A stretch of 64,000 nucleotides of DNA, taken from NCBI GenBank assembly GCA_035556715.1, contig DATMER010000026.1:1-64000 (forward strand). Reading direction: 5' to 3'. A program made the position numbers and the translations under genes. The notes under the pieces were generated by a model. That model made no database searches. It was not told where the DNA came from and saw only the letters and a program-made list of their open reading frames with translations. This DNA comes from DATMER01 sp035556715 (GTDB lineage Bacteria; Acidobacteriota; Thermoanaerobaculia; Multivoradales; UBA5704). Of the stretch, positions 7,829 to 15,539 are shown one piece after another. Position 1 is the first letter of the stretch; each line of letters begins with the position of its first letter.

Positions 7829-9190
7829 ATGGGCAAGCTCGGACAGCTCCTGGTGGCGCGCGGCTGGATCACGGTCCAGCAGCTCACCCGTGGCCTGCAT
7901 ACGCAGCAGGTGGTCGGCGGCCGCCTTGGCACTTCCCTGCTGGAGATGGACGCCCTTTCCGAGGACAACCTCCTCAAGGGGCTCTCCGAGCAGCTCGGAG
8001 TGCCGCCGGTCAACCTGGACGATCTGCGGGGGATTCCGGAGGAGGTCATCGGACTGATCCCGGACAAGATCGCCCGCCGGTGCCGGGCCATCCCCTTCCG
8101 CGTCGTGGGCAGCCGCCTGGACGTGGCGATGATCGACCCGCGCAACCTTGCCTCCCAGGACGAGGTCGCGTTTGCCTCCGGCAAGCGGGTCCTGGTTCAC
8201 GTGGCGCACGAGCTGCGGATCATGGAGGCGCTGGAGCGCTACTACCGCGAGGAGAGCTCGTCGCGCTTCAGCCTGATCTCGGAGCGCCTGAACCGCGCCC
8301 GCTACTTCTGGGACCGGGACAGGCAGCCCGAGCCCACGCGCTCCGAGGACGAGCTGACGCGGCTCCCCCCTCTGCCGTCCCCCTTGACCAACCGGATGGC
8401 CATGCCGGCGATGCGGCCCGCGGCTGCCCCGGCGCCAGCTCCCCGGCCCGTCGCCCCTCCGATCCCAATCCCGGCTCCGATCCCCGTCGCGAAACCGGTG
8501 TCGCCCGCAGCGGCCGCCCCGGCTGCGCCCCAGACCCCGGTGGCACCGGTCGTGGCGCCGGTCAAGCGGCCGACGGTTCAGACGGTGACCATGACCGAGG
8601 AGGAGCGGGCGGCGCTGGCCCTCCTGCCGACGCCGGCTGCCACCCCGGCCACCCCGGCCCCCAGCTCCATCGAGGAGGTGGAGGCGGCCTTCGCCAGGAC
8701 GCACGACCGCGAGGAGGCGGGGCGGATCGCGCTCGGCTTCCTCGCCCACAGCTACCGGCGGGCGGCCCTGTTCCAGGTGACCAAGGACAAGGTCGCCGCC
8801 TGGATGGCCCAAGGGGAGCTGGACCTCTCCATCTTCCAGAAGTTCTTCATCCGGTTCGACCAGCCGTCGCTCTTCCTGAACCTGCGCAACGGGAGCAACC
8901 TCTACCTGGGTCCCCTGCCGCCCATGCCGGCCCACCGGGAGCTCGCCCGCGCCTGGGGCGGCGAGCTGCCGAGGGACTGCGTGCTCCTGCCGGTGCGGAT
9001 CAACGAGCGCCTGGTGGCGGTCCTCTACGCGGATGGCGGCGTCAAGCCAGGGAAGGGGATCGGCGGTATTGGCGGCATGGGCGGCATGGGCGGCATTGAC
9101 CTGTCCCAGTTGCAGCGGCTGGCCATTGCCACCGGGACCGCCCTGGAGCGTTGTATCCTTCATCGGAAACACGCCGAGGCCAAACCGTGA
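7829..9190 (+). CDS. Orphan MshEN (GspE/PilB N-terminal) domain protein without ATPase
   Basis: Residues 1-145 match the N-terminal domain of type II secretion/type IV pilus ATPases: GKLGQLLVARGWITVQQL, GGRLGTSLLEMDALSEDNLL and IPDKIARRCRAIPFRVVGSRL with the DPRN segment. This domain can bind cyclic di-GMP in MshE-like proteins. No Walker A or B box follows. Instead there is a Pro/Ala-rich linker (about 190-270) and a C-terminal part (about 280-450) of unknown, possibly GAF-like, type, with a Gly-Met-rich stretch near 415-425. The gene has its own promoter. A role as a second-messenger sensor is inference. Confidence 0.8.
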   Translation: MGKLGQLLVARGWITVQQLTRGLHTQQVVGGRLGTSLLEMDALSEDNLLKGLSEQLGVPPVNLDDLRGIPEEVIGLIPDKIARRCRAIPFRVVGSRLDVAMIDPRNLASQDEVAFASGKRVLVHVAHELRIMEALERYYREESSSRFSLISERLNRARYFWDRDRQPEPTRSEDELTRLPPLPSPLTNRMAMPAMRPAAAPAPAPRPVAPPIPIPAPIPVAKPVSPAAAAPAAPQTPVAPVVAPVKRPTVQTVTMTEEERAALALLPTPAATPATPAPSSIEEVEAAFARTHDREEAGRIALGFLAHSYRRAALFQVTKDKVAAWMAQGELDLSIFQKFFIRFDQPSLFLNLRNGSNLYLGPLPPMPAHRELARAWGGELPRDCVLLPVRINERLVAVLYADGGVKPGKGIGGIGGMGGMGGIDLSQLQRLAIATGTALERCILHRKHAEAKP

Positions 9191-9205
9191 AAGCTTTTCG
9201 TTTCG

Positions 9206-9234
9206 TTGACACCTTCAAAACCCGTTGCTAGACT
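9206..9234 (+). promoter_or_regulatory. Strong sigma-70 promoter of the HU gene
   Basis: A perfect -35 TTGACA (9206-9211), a 17-bp spacer and -10 TAGACT (9229-9234) stand 21 bp before the ATG of the HU gene. The predicted start is about 15 nt from the ATG, so the leader is very short. Confidence 0.75.
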
Positions 9235-9255
9235 CGCCCCCGCTTCGGAGCACAC

Positions 9256-9522
9256 ATGATCAAGTCGGACATCGTAGACCGCGTCGCGGAGATCACGGAC
9301 GTACCCAGAGTCAAGGCCGCCCAGGCCGTCGACACCATCATTGACGCGATGAAGAGCGCCCTCTGCGACGGCAAGCGCATCGAGCTGCGCGGCTTCGGGG
9401 TCTTCCAGGTGCGCGACCGCAAGAAGGGCGTGGGCCGCAACCCCAAGACCGGCGTCGAGGTGGCGATCTCCCCCGGCAAGACGGTACGATTCAAGCCCGG
9501 CAAGGATCTGAAAAACCTCTGA
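9256..9522 (+). CDS. HU/IHF-family DNA-binding protein
   Basis: An 88-aa histone-like protein that bends DNA. It shows the family layout: helical N-terminus (MIKSDIVDRVAEITDVPRVK), the IELRGFGVFQVRDRKK strand and the GRNPKTGVEVAISPGKTVRFKPGK arm with the DNA-intercalating NP. Length and motifs fit HU or an IHF-like subunit; I cannot separate these by eye. It is preceded by a consensus promoter. The downstream M50 gene begins right behind it. Confidence 0.95.
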   Translation: MIKSDIVDRVAEITDVPRVKAAQAVDTIIDAMKSALCDGKRIELRGFGVFQVRDRKKGVGRNPKTGVEVAISPGKTVRFKPGKDLKNL

Positions 9523-9620
9523 AGCCTCTCGACCCCGAGCTGCTGCCGCCGTACGGGCCCGTCCCAGGATACCCGATACTCCCGGCACCCCCGCCACGCC
9601 CCCCCCGGCTGCGCTGGCGC

Positions 9621-10589
9621 TTGGCCCTCGCTCTCTTCGTCCTCACCTTCCTCTGCACCACCACGCTCGGGCCGGTCTTCTGGATGATGACCCGGACGGA
9701 CGTGCTCACGCCCCACGCGCCGTTCCTGAGCCCGGCCCTGGTGGCCGCCGTCTGGGGTGATCCTGAAATGCTCGGGCTGGGCCTCTCTTTCTCGCTGCCG
9801 GTGCTGCTCATCCTCCTGGCGCACGAGATGGGGCACTATCTGGCCTGCCGGTACTACCGGCTGCCGGCAACGCCCCCCTACTTCCTGCCCATGCCCCTGA
9901 TGCTGGGGACGCTCGGCGCGTTCATCCGCATCCGCGCCCCTCTGCGCAACCGGCGGGAGCTGTTCGACGTCGGGATCGCCGGCCCGCTGGCCGGGTTCGT
10001 GGTCCTGATCCCCTTCCTTCTCTATGGCGTGGCCCACTCCGAGCCCGCGGTCCTGCGGCTCCGGCCCGGAGAGATCATCTTCCTCCCCGGCCAATGCCTG
10101 GCCGTGGATCTCGCGGCCCGGCTCTTCCACGCCCCTCTCGGCGAGGGGATGGTCCTGAACCTCCACCCGTTCGCCCTGGCGGCCTGGTTCGGACTGCTGG
10201 CGACGTCGATCAACCTGATCCCCCTGGGGCAGCTCGACGGCGGGCACATCCTGTACGCCCTGTCCCGGCGCGGGCAGCGGCGGCTGGCGCCGCTCCTCTG
10301 GCTCGCCCTGGCCGCGGCCGGTGTCCTCTGGTCGGGGTGGTGGGTCTGGTGCGTGCTGTCGCTGGTGTTCGGGATCTTCCACCCGCCGCTCCAGAACGAG
10401 GCCGTGCCGCTGGACCGCGGCAGGAAGATCCTGGCGGCCGTGGCCCTGGCGATCCTCGCCCTCTCCTTCATCCCGCGCGGGCTCGCCCAGGTGGAAAGGA
10501 TCTCCGCGGAGGAGCCGACCGGCGAATGGGTTCAGAAGTCACCGACCAGCGTCACCGGTCCGTCGTTGACCAGCGACACCTCCATGTAG
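9621..10589 (+). CDS. Site-2-protease-like M50 membrane metalloprotease
   Basis: An integral membrane zinc protease. HEMGH (the HExxH zinc motif) lies in the second predicted membrane segment, and INLIPLGQLDGGH supplies the NxxP and LDG motif with the third ligand. Between them is GIAGPLAGFVVLIPF. At least six hydrophobic segments are visible. The marked start is a TTG. The frame is open upstream to 9519, and codons there read naturally (PLDPELLPPYGPVPGYP), so the true start may be near the HU stop with a rare start codon. Its 3' end overlaps dtd on the other strand by 58 bp. The substrate is unknown. Confidence 0.85.
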   Translation: MALALFVLTFLCTTTLGPVFWMMTRTDVLTPHAPFLSPALVAAVWGDPEMLGLGLSFSLPVLLILLAHEMGHYLACRYYRLPATPPYFLPMPLMLGTLGAFIRIRAPLRNRRELFDVGIAGPLAGFVVLIPFLLYGVAHSEPAVLRLRPGEIIFLPGQCLAVDLAARLFHAPLGEGMVLNLHPFALAAWFGLLATSINLIPLGQLDGGHILYALSRRGQRRLAPLLWLALAAAGVLWSGWWVWCVLSLVFGIFHPPLQNEAVPLDRGRKILAAVALAILALSFIPRGLAQVERISAEEPTGEWVQKSPTSVTGPSLTSDTSM

Positions 10590-10969
10590 GCCCGGAAGCG
10601 TCCGGTCTCCACGCGGAAGCCTCGCCCCCTTAGATCCTCCACCAGGGCCTCGACCAGAGGCGCGGCCTCCTCGGGCGGCGCGGCGCCGTCGAAGGACGGC
10701 CGCCGCCCGCGGGCCAGCGATCCCGCCAGGGTGAACTGCGAGACCACCAGGAAAGCTCCGCCAACGGCGGCAGTATCCAGGTTCATCTTTCCGGTATCGT
10801 CCTCGAACACGCGCAGCCCCGCCAGCTTGTCCGCGGCAGCCCGGACCTTCTCCATCCCGTCCCCCCGCTCCACCCCCGCGAGGACCAGGAGACCGCGGCC
10901 GATCTCGCCCACCGTCTCTTCTTCCACCCGCACCGACGCCGAGCTCACTCTCTGGATGACCAGTCGCAT
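10532..10969 (-). CDS. dtd: D-aminoacyl-tRNA deacylase
   Basis: A 145-aa enzyme that hydrolyses D-aminoacyl-tRNA. It has the typical start MRLVIQRVSSASV, the VSQFTLAGSLARGRRPSF motif (SQFTL is family-specific) and the C-terminal NDGPVTLVGDF. Length is normal. It is divergent from ssb and convergent with the M50 gene, whose stop lies inside the dtd 3' end. Confidence 0.95.
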   Translation of the reverse strand: MRLVIQRVSSASVRVEEETVGEIGRGLLVLAGVERGDGMEKVRAAADKLAGLRVFEDDTGKMNLDTAAVGGAFLVVSQFTLAGSLARGRRPSFDGAAPPEEAAPLVEALVEDLRGRGFRVETGRFRAYMEVSLVNDGPVTLVGDF

Positions 10970-11062
10970 CTTCCCACTCCCTTTTCTCCGCCTTGCGGGA
11001 TCTCCTCCCGGCCGGCCGGCGTGTGATAGCGTAGCCGGTCAAAATCGGGGAGGAATCGGAGC

Positions 11063-11506
11063 ATGTTGAACAAAGTCATCCTGATCGGCAACCTCGGCAA
11101 GGACCCCGAGGTGCGGTCCCTGCCCTCGGGGCAGCCGGTCGCGACCTGGACGATGGCCACGAGCCGGCGCTGGCGGGACAAGAACGGGCAGAAGCAGGAG
11201 CAGACCGAGTGGCACAGCATCGTCTGCTTCGGCAAGCAGGCGGAGATCGCTGGGCAGTACCTGACCAAGGGCAAGCAGGTCTGCGTGGAAGGCCGTATCC
11301 AGACCCGCTCCTGGGACGACCGGAACACCGGGGAGAAGAAGTACCGCACCGAGATCGTCTGCGACAACTTCCAGATGCTCGGCCAGCGCGGCGGCGACTT
11401 CGAAGCCGCCGACCGCCAGTCCGCCCAGGGCGGCCCCACTTACGACGAGGGGGGCTTCGGTGGCGGAGGCGGCGGGGACATCGAGGACGACGACATCCCC
11501 TTCTGA
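11063..11506 (+). CDS. ssb: Single-stranded DNA-binding protein
   Basis: A 147-aa SSB: OB-fold in residues 1-110 (MLNKVILIGNLGKDPEVR, TEWHSIVCFGKQAEIAGQYL, GKQVCVEGRIQTRSW), then a Gly-rich linker and the acidic tip DDDIPF that recruits repair and replication partners. A clear ribosome-binding site (GGGGAGGAAT) precedes the ATG. It is a single-gene unit with a GC-rich hairpin behind it. Confidence 0.97.
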   Translation: MLNKVILIGNLGKDPEVRSLPSGQPVATWTMATSRRWRDKNGQKQEQTEWHSIVCFGKQAEIAGQYLTKGKQVCVEGRIQTRSWDDRNTGEKKYRTEIVCDNFQMLGQRGGDFEAADRQSAQGGPTYDEGGFGGGGGGDIEDDDIPF

Positions 11507-11517
11507 GTCTGTTTCAA

Positions 11518-11543
11518 GGGGCGCCCGGAGACCTCCGGGCGTC
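11518..11543. terminator. Hairpin between ssb and the convergent lipoprotein gene
   Basis: CGCCCGGAG and its complement CTCCGGGCG face each other with almost no loop, just after the ssb stop, followed by a short pyrimidine-rich stretch. It could end transcription from both sides. The T tract is weak, so an intrinsic terminator is only likely. Confidence 0.45.
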
Positions 11544-11555
11544 CATCAATCTTTC

Positions 11556-12521
11556 CTACTGCGGCGGACACGCCACCTTCGTCAGCGTCGCATCCCCGAC
11601 CGGCGGCACCCGAACGAGGTAGCAGGTGTCCCGGGTCTGAGGCGGAGGAGTGACGGGAGGTGGCGTCACTGGAGGTGGGGTCACAGGAGGCGGGGTCACG
11701 GGAGGCGGGGTCACGGGAGGCGGGGTCACGGGAGGGGTCCCGCCTTCCGCCTTGATCATGTTGCACGCCATCCGTCCCCGGACAGGATCCCTGACCGGCT
11801 CGATCCAGTGCTCGCCGGGCCGGCGCCTCGCGTCGCGGACCGGGTCGTTGACGATGCACCACTGGCTCTGATCCCTTCCGCAGCAACCCGGAGGCGTATT
11901 CGGGCGGGCCCGCAGCCTGTCGTCGCCGCCACCGCCACCGCTGGTGTCCTGGCAGCCATCCCGGGGCGCCCCGATGATCGCGACCCAGGAGGCACAGTTC
12001 ATGGGCGACCCCGGGGAGTTCGAGATGGCGAAGTCGAAGAGCTCCTGGTTGGACGGGGGCCGGCCCAGGAGCACTGCCAGGATCGAGCTCGCCTCGCCAC
12101 CCTTCTGCTCCGATCCGATCGCAGCGATCTGGGCTCCGCGGACCGAGGTGTCTCCCTCCGCGTACCGGCCGAAGTAACCCGCGTCATCCCCCGCGTTCTG
12201 GCCGTTCCAGGAGATACCGGAATTCAGCCTCTTCGTGACCGTGGGAAACCCCGGCCTCTGCCAGAGCACCGAGGCTCCGGCAGGCGGGTGGTAGCCGGAC
12301 GCGTCGATCGTGCCGGAGAACCGCGCCATCGACGCGGCCGGCGCTGCCGCGGGCGGTGGCGCCGAGGATGGCGCCGGAGCCTGGGCGGGCTCGGGCGACG
12401 GTGTGGGCTCCGCTTCCTCCGGGGCCTTGGTACAACCTCCTACCAGCGCTCCTGTCAGCGCGAACGCGAGCAAGCCGGCTAGAAGCACAGCCGTTGATCG
12501 CCCGAAGCTCTTCCTCGGCAT
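11556..12521 (-). CDS. Lipoprotein with Pro-rich linker and VTPPP repeats
   Basis: A 321-aa protein. It has a lipobox (ALVGGC at about residue 29), an acidic/Pro/Ala linker (about 32-65), a soluble domain of unknown family (66-270, with several Cys in NCASWVAII, PPGCCGRDQSQWCIV and ACNMI), then six VTPPP units and a short Cys-containing tail. The tail repeats look like a cell-envelope spacer. I do not recognise the central domain; the Cys pairs suggest disulfides in the periplasm or outside. Confidence 0.7.
   Translation of the reverse strand: MPRKSFGRSTAVLLAGLLAFALTGALVGGCTKAPEEAEPTPSPEPAQAPAPSSAPPPAAAPAASMARFSGTIDASGYHPPAGASVLWQRPGFPTVTKRLNSGISWNGQNAGDDAGYFGRYAEGDTSVRGAQIAAIGSEQKGGEASSILAVLLGRPPSNQELFDFAISNSPGSPMNCASWVAIIGAPRDGCQDTSGGGGGDDRLRARPNTPPGCCGRDQSQWCIVNDPVRDARRRPGEHWIEPVRDPVRGRMACNMIKAEGGTPPVTPPPVTPPPVTPPPVTPPPVTPPPVTPPPQTRDTCYLVRVPPVGDATLTKVACPPQ
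11642..11737 (-). repeat. 15-bp tandem repeat coding for VTPPP
   Basis: GTCAC recurs every 15 bp (11665, 11680, 11695, 11710, 11725) within units of the type GGAGGCGGGGTCACG. The copies become more identical towards 11737. Because 15 is a multiple of three, copy-number changes would keep the frame. Confidence 0.9.
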
Positions 12522-12610
12522 GGCTCAATCTCCTTTACGTGGCTAGGTAAATGCTATACCAGCCCTGTGCGAAAGGACAGACGCTTCCCGGAGGGGGACT
12601 CCCTCACTCC

Positions 12611-14380
12611 TTACGCGTACAGCCTCTCGATCTCTTCTGCGTAATTCTGGTAGATAACCCGCCGCTTGAGCTTCATCGTCGGGGTGAGCTCGCCCCCCTC
12701 GATGCTCAGCTCCTGGGGGAGGATGATGAAGCGCTTGATGGTCTCGTAGCGCGCCAGGGTCTGGTTGACCTGCTCCACCTGCTTCTCCAGGTGCTGCCGG
12801 AAGATCGCGCAGGAGGCCAGGTCCTTCGGCTCGCGCACCGGGCTGCCCGCGGCCTCGGCTTCGATGGAAGCCCGCAGCGGGTCGAGCGTGATCAGCGCCG
12901 CCAGGTAGTTCCGCCGGTCGCCCAGCACCACCGCCTGGGAGACCACGGGGATCTGCTTGAGCTTGCTCTCCAGGTTCTGCGGGCCGATGTTCTTGCCGCC
13001 CGAGGTGATGAGCAGCTCCTTTTTGCGGTCGGTGATCTTGAGGAAGCCGTCCGCGTCCAGCTCGCCGATGTCGCCCGAGTGGAGCCAGCCCTCCTCGTCC
13101 ACGGTCTCCCGCGTGGCCGCCTCGTTCTTGTAGTAGCCCGGGAAGACGTGGGGACCGCGCATCAGAACCTCGCCGTCCTCTGCGGTCCTGATCTCGGTCC
13201 CCTCGATGGGGAGGCCGACCTTGCCCAGCCGGTAGCGGTTGGGGTACGAGAAAGTCGCCGGGCCGGTGCACTCGCTCATCCCGTAGACCTCCATGATCGG
13301 GATGTCGAGACTGCGGAAGAAGCGGAGCGTGTCGAGCGAGATCGGGGCTGTCGAGGTCGAGCAGACGCGCGCCCGGTCGAGCCCCAGCCTCTCGCGCACC
13401 TTGGAGAAGACCAGCTTGTGGGCGAGCCCGTAGAGGAAGGGCTTGCCGCTGCGCCCGGCCTGCTCGGCTTCCCCCGCCTCCAATCCGAGACCGCGCGCCC
13501 ACGCCGCGATCTTCTTCTTGAGCGGTGGGTTCTGCGCCCCGGCCGCCTGGATGGCGGCCTGCATCTTCTCCCAGACCCGCGGCACGGCGAAGAAGAAGTG
13601 CGGGCGCACCTCGCGCAGGTTCTCGCCCAGCTTCTCCAGGCTCTCAGCGAACCAGGAGCAGCCGCCCACGGCCATGGGCGAGTGCAGGGACACAACCTGC
13701 TCCGCGATATGGCTGAGCGGCAGGTAGCTGATCAAGTCGTCCTTCTCGTTGACGGCGTAGGCGTCGCAGACCTTCTTCGCGGTCCAGGTGACGTTGTGGT
13801 GGGTGAGCATGACCGCCTTGGGCGGCCCGGTGGTGCCCGAGGTGTAAATCAGGGTGCAGACGTCCTCGGGCTTCTGGGCGTCCATGCGGGCGCGCAGCTC
13901 GGATTCGGGGACCTCCTTGCCGAGCGCCAGAAGGTGCTGCCAGGTGTGGACGCCCTCTCCCGCCGCCGACCCTTCCATGAGCACGATGGCCTTGAGCAGC
14001 GGCAGGCGGTCCCGGATGGAGAGGAAGGCCGCCAGGTACTTCTCATTCTCGAGCACGGCCACGGCCGCCTCGGCGTGCTCGGAGATGTACTGGCACTGCT
14101 CCGGAGTGCTGGTGACGTAGATCCCGGCGGGCAGGCCGCCGGCCATGATGGCTCCGATGTCGGCGAGGAACCACTCGGGACGGTTGTAGCCCATGATCGC
14201 CACGCCCTGGCGCGGCTGCAATCCCAAGCGCAGGAAGCCGCGGGCCACGAGCTTGGCCTCGTCGCGGTACTCCTTCCAGGTGGTGACCTGCCAGCGGCCG
14301 TCCCGCTTCACCCGCATCGCCGGGCGCTCGGCGCGCGAGCGGGCTGTCCGGTCCAGAACCTCGAATACGGTCTCAGGCAT
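12611..14380 (-). CDS. Long-chain acyl-CoA synthetase (AMP-forming)
   Basis: A 589-aa member of the adenylate-forming family that activates fatty acids to acyl-CoA. Motifs: LIYTSGTTGPPKAVMLTH (phosphate loop), YGMSECTG-TFSYP (A5), the HSGDIGELDADGFLKITDRKKELLITSGGKNI hinge region (A7-A8) and the C-terminal TPTMKLKRRVI lysine segment. Overall it resembles FadD15-type long-chain ligases; chain length is not certain. It lies in a same-strand row with the NagZ-like gene and mutS, with short gaps. Confidence 0.92.
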   Translation of the reverse strand: MPETVFEVLDRTARSRAERPAMRVKRDGRWQVTTWKEYRDEAKLVARGFLRLGLQPRQGVAIMGYNRPEWFLADIGAIMAGGLPAGIYVTSTPEQCQYISEHAEAAVAVLENEKYLAAFLSIRDRLPLLKAIVLMEGSAAGEGVHTWQHLLALGKEVPESELRARMDAQKPEDVCTLIYTSGTTGPPKAVMLTHHNVTWTAKKVCDAYAVNEKDDLISYLPLSHIAEQVVSLHSPMAVGGCSWFAESLEKLGENLREVRPHFFFAVPRVWEKMQAAIQAAGAQNPPLKKKIAAWARGLGLEAGEAEQAGRSGKPFLYGLAHKLVFSKVRERLGLDRARVCSTSTAPISLDTLRFFRSLDIPIMEVYGMSECTGPATFSYPNRYRLGKVGLPIEGTEIRTAEDGEVLMRGPHVFPGYYKNEAATRETVDEEGWLHSGDIGELDADGFLKITDRKKELLITSGGKNIGPQNLESKLKQIPVVSQAVVLGDRRNYLAALITLDPLRASIEAEAAGSPVREPKDLASCAIFRQHLEKQVEQVNQTLARYETIKRFIILPQELSIEGGELTPTMKLKRRVIYQNYAEEIERLYA

Positions 14381-14446
14381 GGGGCCTCCTCGGGAAACGG
14401 AAGAGGCTTACCTGTAACACCTCGGGCACGTCGGGGTCAACCGGGC

Positions 14447-15505
14447 CTACGCCTCCTCTACCCCGGCCTGCATCTGCTCGAAGGCCTGCTTTACGTTCTC
14501 CAGGCGCTCGCCCTGCTTCCCTTCGCGCATCAGATTGATGTAGTCGCGGGCGGAGCGCAGGGTGCGGAGGCGCTGGCGGTAGACCTCCAGGCGGCGGTGG
14601 GCCTCGGCGCGGCGCTCCTCGAGCTGGGGGTCCTCCAGGCGGGCCACCACTTCGGGCAGCGCCTGCAGGGTGTGGCAGAGGAGCAGCACGTCACAGCCCG
14701 CTCCGAAGGCCAGGACCGAGCGCTCGGCCAGGTTCCCCCATTCATCCAGGGCCTTCATCTCCAGGTCATCGCTGAAGCAGAGGCCGTCGAACTGGAGACG
14801 GCCGCGGAGCACGCCGCCGATGATCGCGGGCGACAGGGTGGCGGGCCTCTGCTCGGCGTCGTAGGCCGGATAGATGGCGTGGCTCACCATGACCGAGCCG
14901 GACAGGCGCGCCAGGGCGTCGAACGGGTCGAGATCCGCCATCAGGACCGCGGAGGGCAGGTAGACGCTGGCCACCTTGAAATGGGTGTCGGCCGCGGCGC
15001 CCCCCAGCCCCGGGAAGTGCTTCAGCGAGCCGCCCGCCCCTCCCATGTGAAGACCGCGCAGGAAGGCCCGGGCGCGGGGGATGATCTCCGCGGGCGAGGC
15101 CCCCAGGTAGCGGCCGTCGAGCGCGTTGTCGGTCTCGCCGCGGTCGAGGTCGACCACCGGGGCGAAGTCCACGTCCAGGTCGAACAGGCGGAGGGACTGG
15201 GCGATCCAGAGCCCGGCCTGGAGCGACAGGCTGGTCGGGCGCCGCCGCAGGAGCTCCGCGGACGGCGCCGGTCCCACCACGTCCTTGAGCCGGTCCACCC
15301 GGCCCCCCTCGGCGTCGATGCAGAGCACGGCTTCGGGCAGCACCTTGCGCACCTCCCGCACCAGCTCCCCGAGCTGCTCGGCCCCCTGGATGTTCCGCTT
15401 GAAGAAGACGACCCCGCCGGGCTGGTGCTCGGCGAGCAGAGCGGCCGAGGCGGAATCCAGCTCTGGTCCGGGGATTCCTACGAAGACATGCTCGGCAGCG
15501 CTCAT
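14447..15505 (-). CDS. NagZ-like glycoside hydrolase family 3 enzyme (beta-N-acetylhexosaminidase)
   Basis: A 352-aa GH3 protein. It has GGVVFFKRNI, CIDAEGGRVDRLKD and LKHFPGLGGAAADTHFKVA. NagZ normally reads KHFPGHGDT-DSH; here the Asp-x-His dyad (ADTH) is kept but the first His is Leu. FSDDLEMKALDEWG carries the nucleophile Asp. NagZ cleaves GlcNAc-anhydroMurNAc in peptidoglycan recycling. The start at MSAAEHVFVGIPGP fits the family; an upstream ATG (15535) adds an unlikely extension. No signal peptide, so cytoplasmic. Confidence 0.85.
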   Translation of the reverse strand: MSAAEHVFVGIPGPELDSASAALLAEHQPGGVVFFKRNIQGAEQLGELVREVRKVLPEAVLCIDAEGGRVDRLKDVVGPAPSAELLRRRPTSLSLQAGLWIAQSLRLFDLDVDFAPVVDLDRGETDNALDGRYLGASPAEIIPRARAFLRGLHMGGAGGSLKHFPGLGGAAADTHFKVASVYLPSAVLMADLDPFDALARLSGSVMVSHAIYPAYDAEQRPATLSPAIIGGVLRGRLQFDGLCFSDDLEMKALDEWGNLAERSVLAFGAGCDVLLLCHTLQALPEVVARLEDPQLEERRAEAHRRLEVYRQRLRTLRSARDYINLMREGKQGERLENVKQAFEQMQAGVEEA

Positions 15506-15539
15506 GATGGCTCGGGGCCCCCTCGCCCCCCACACTCTG

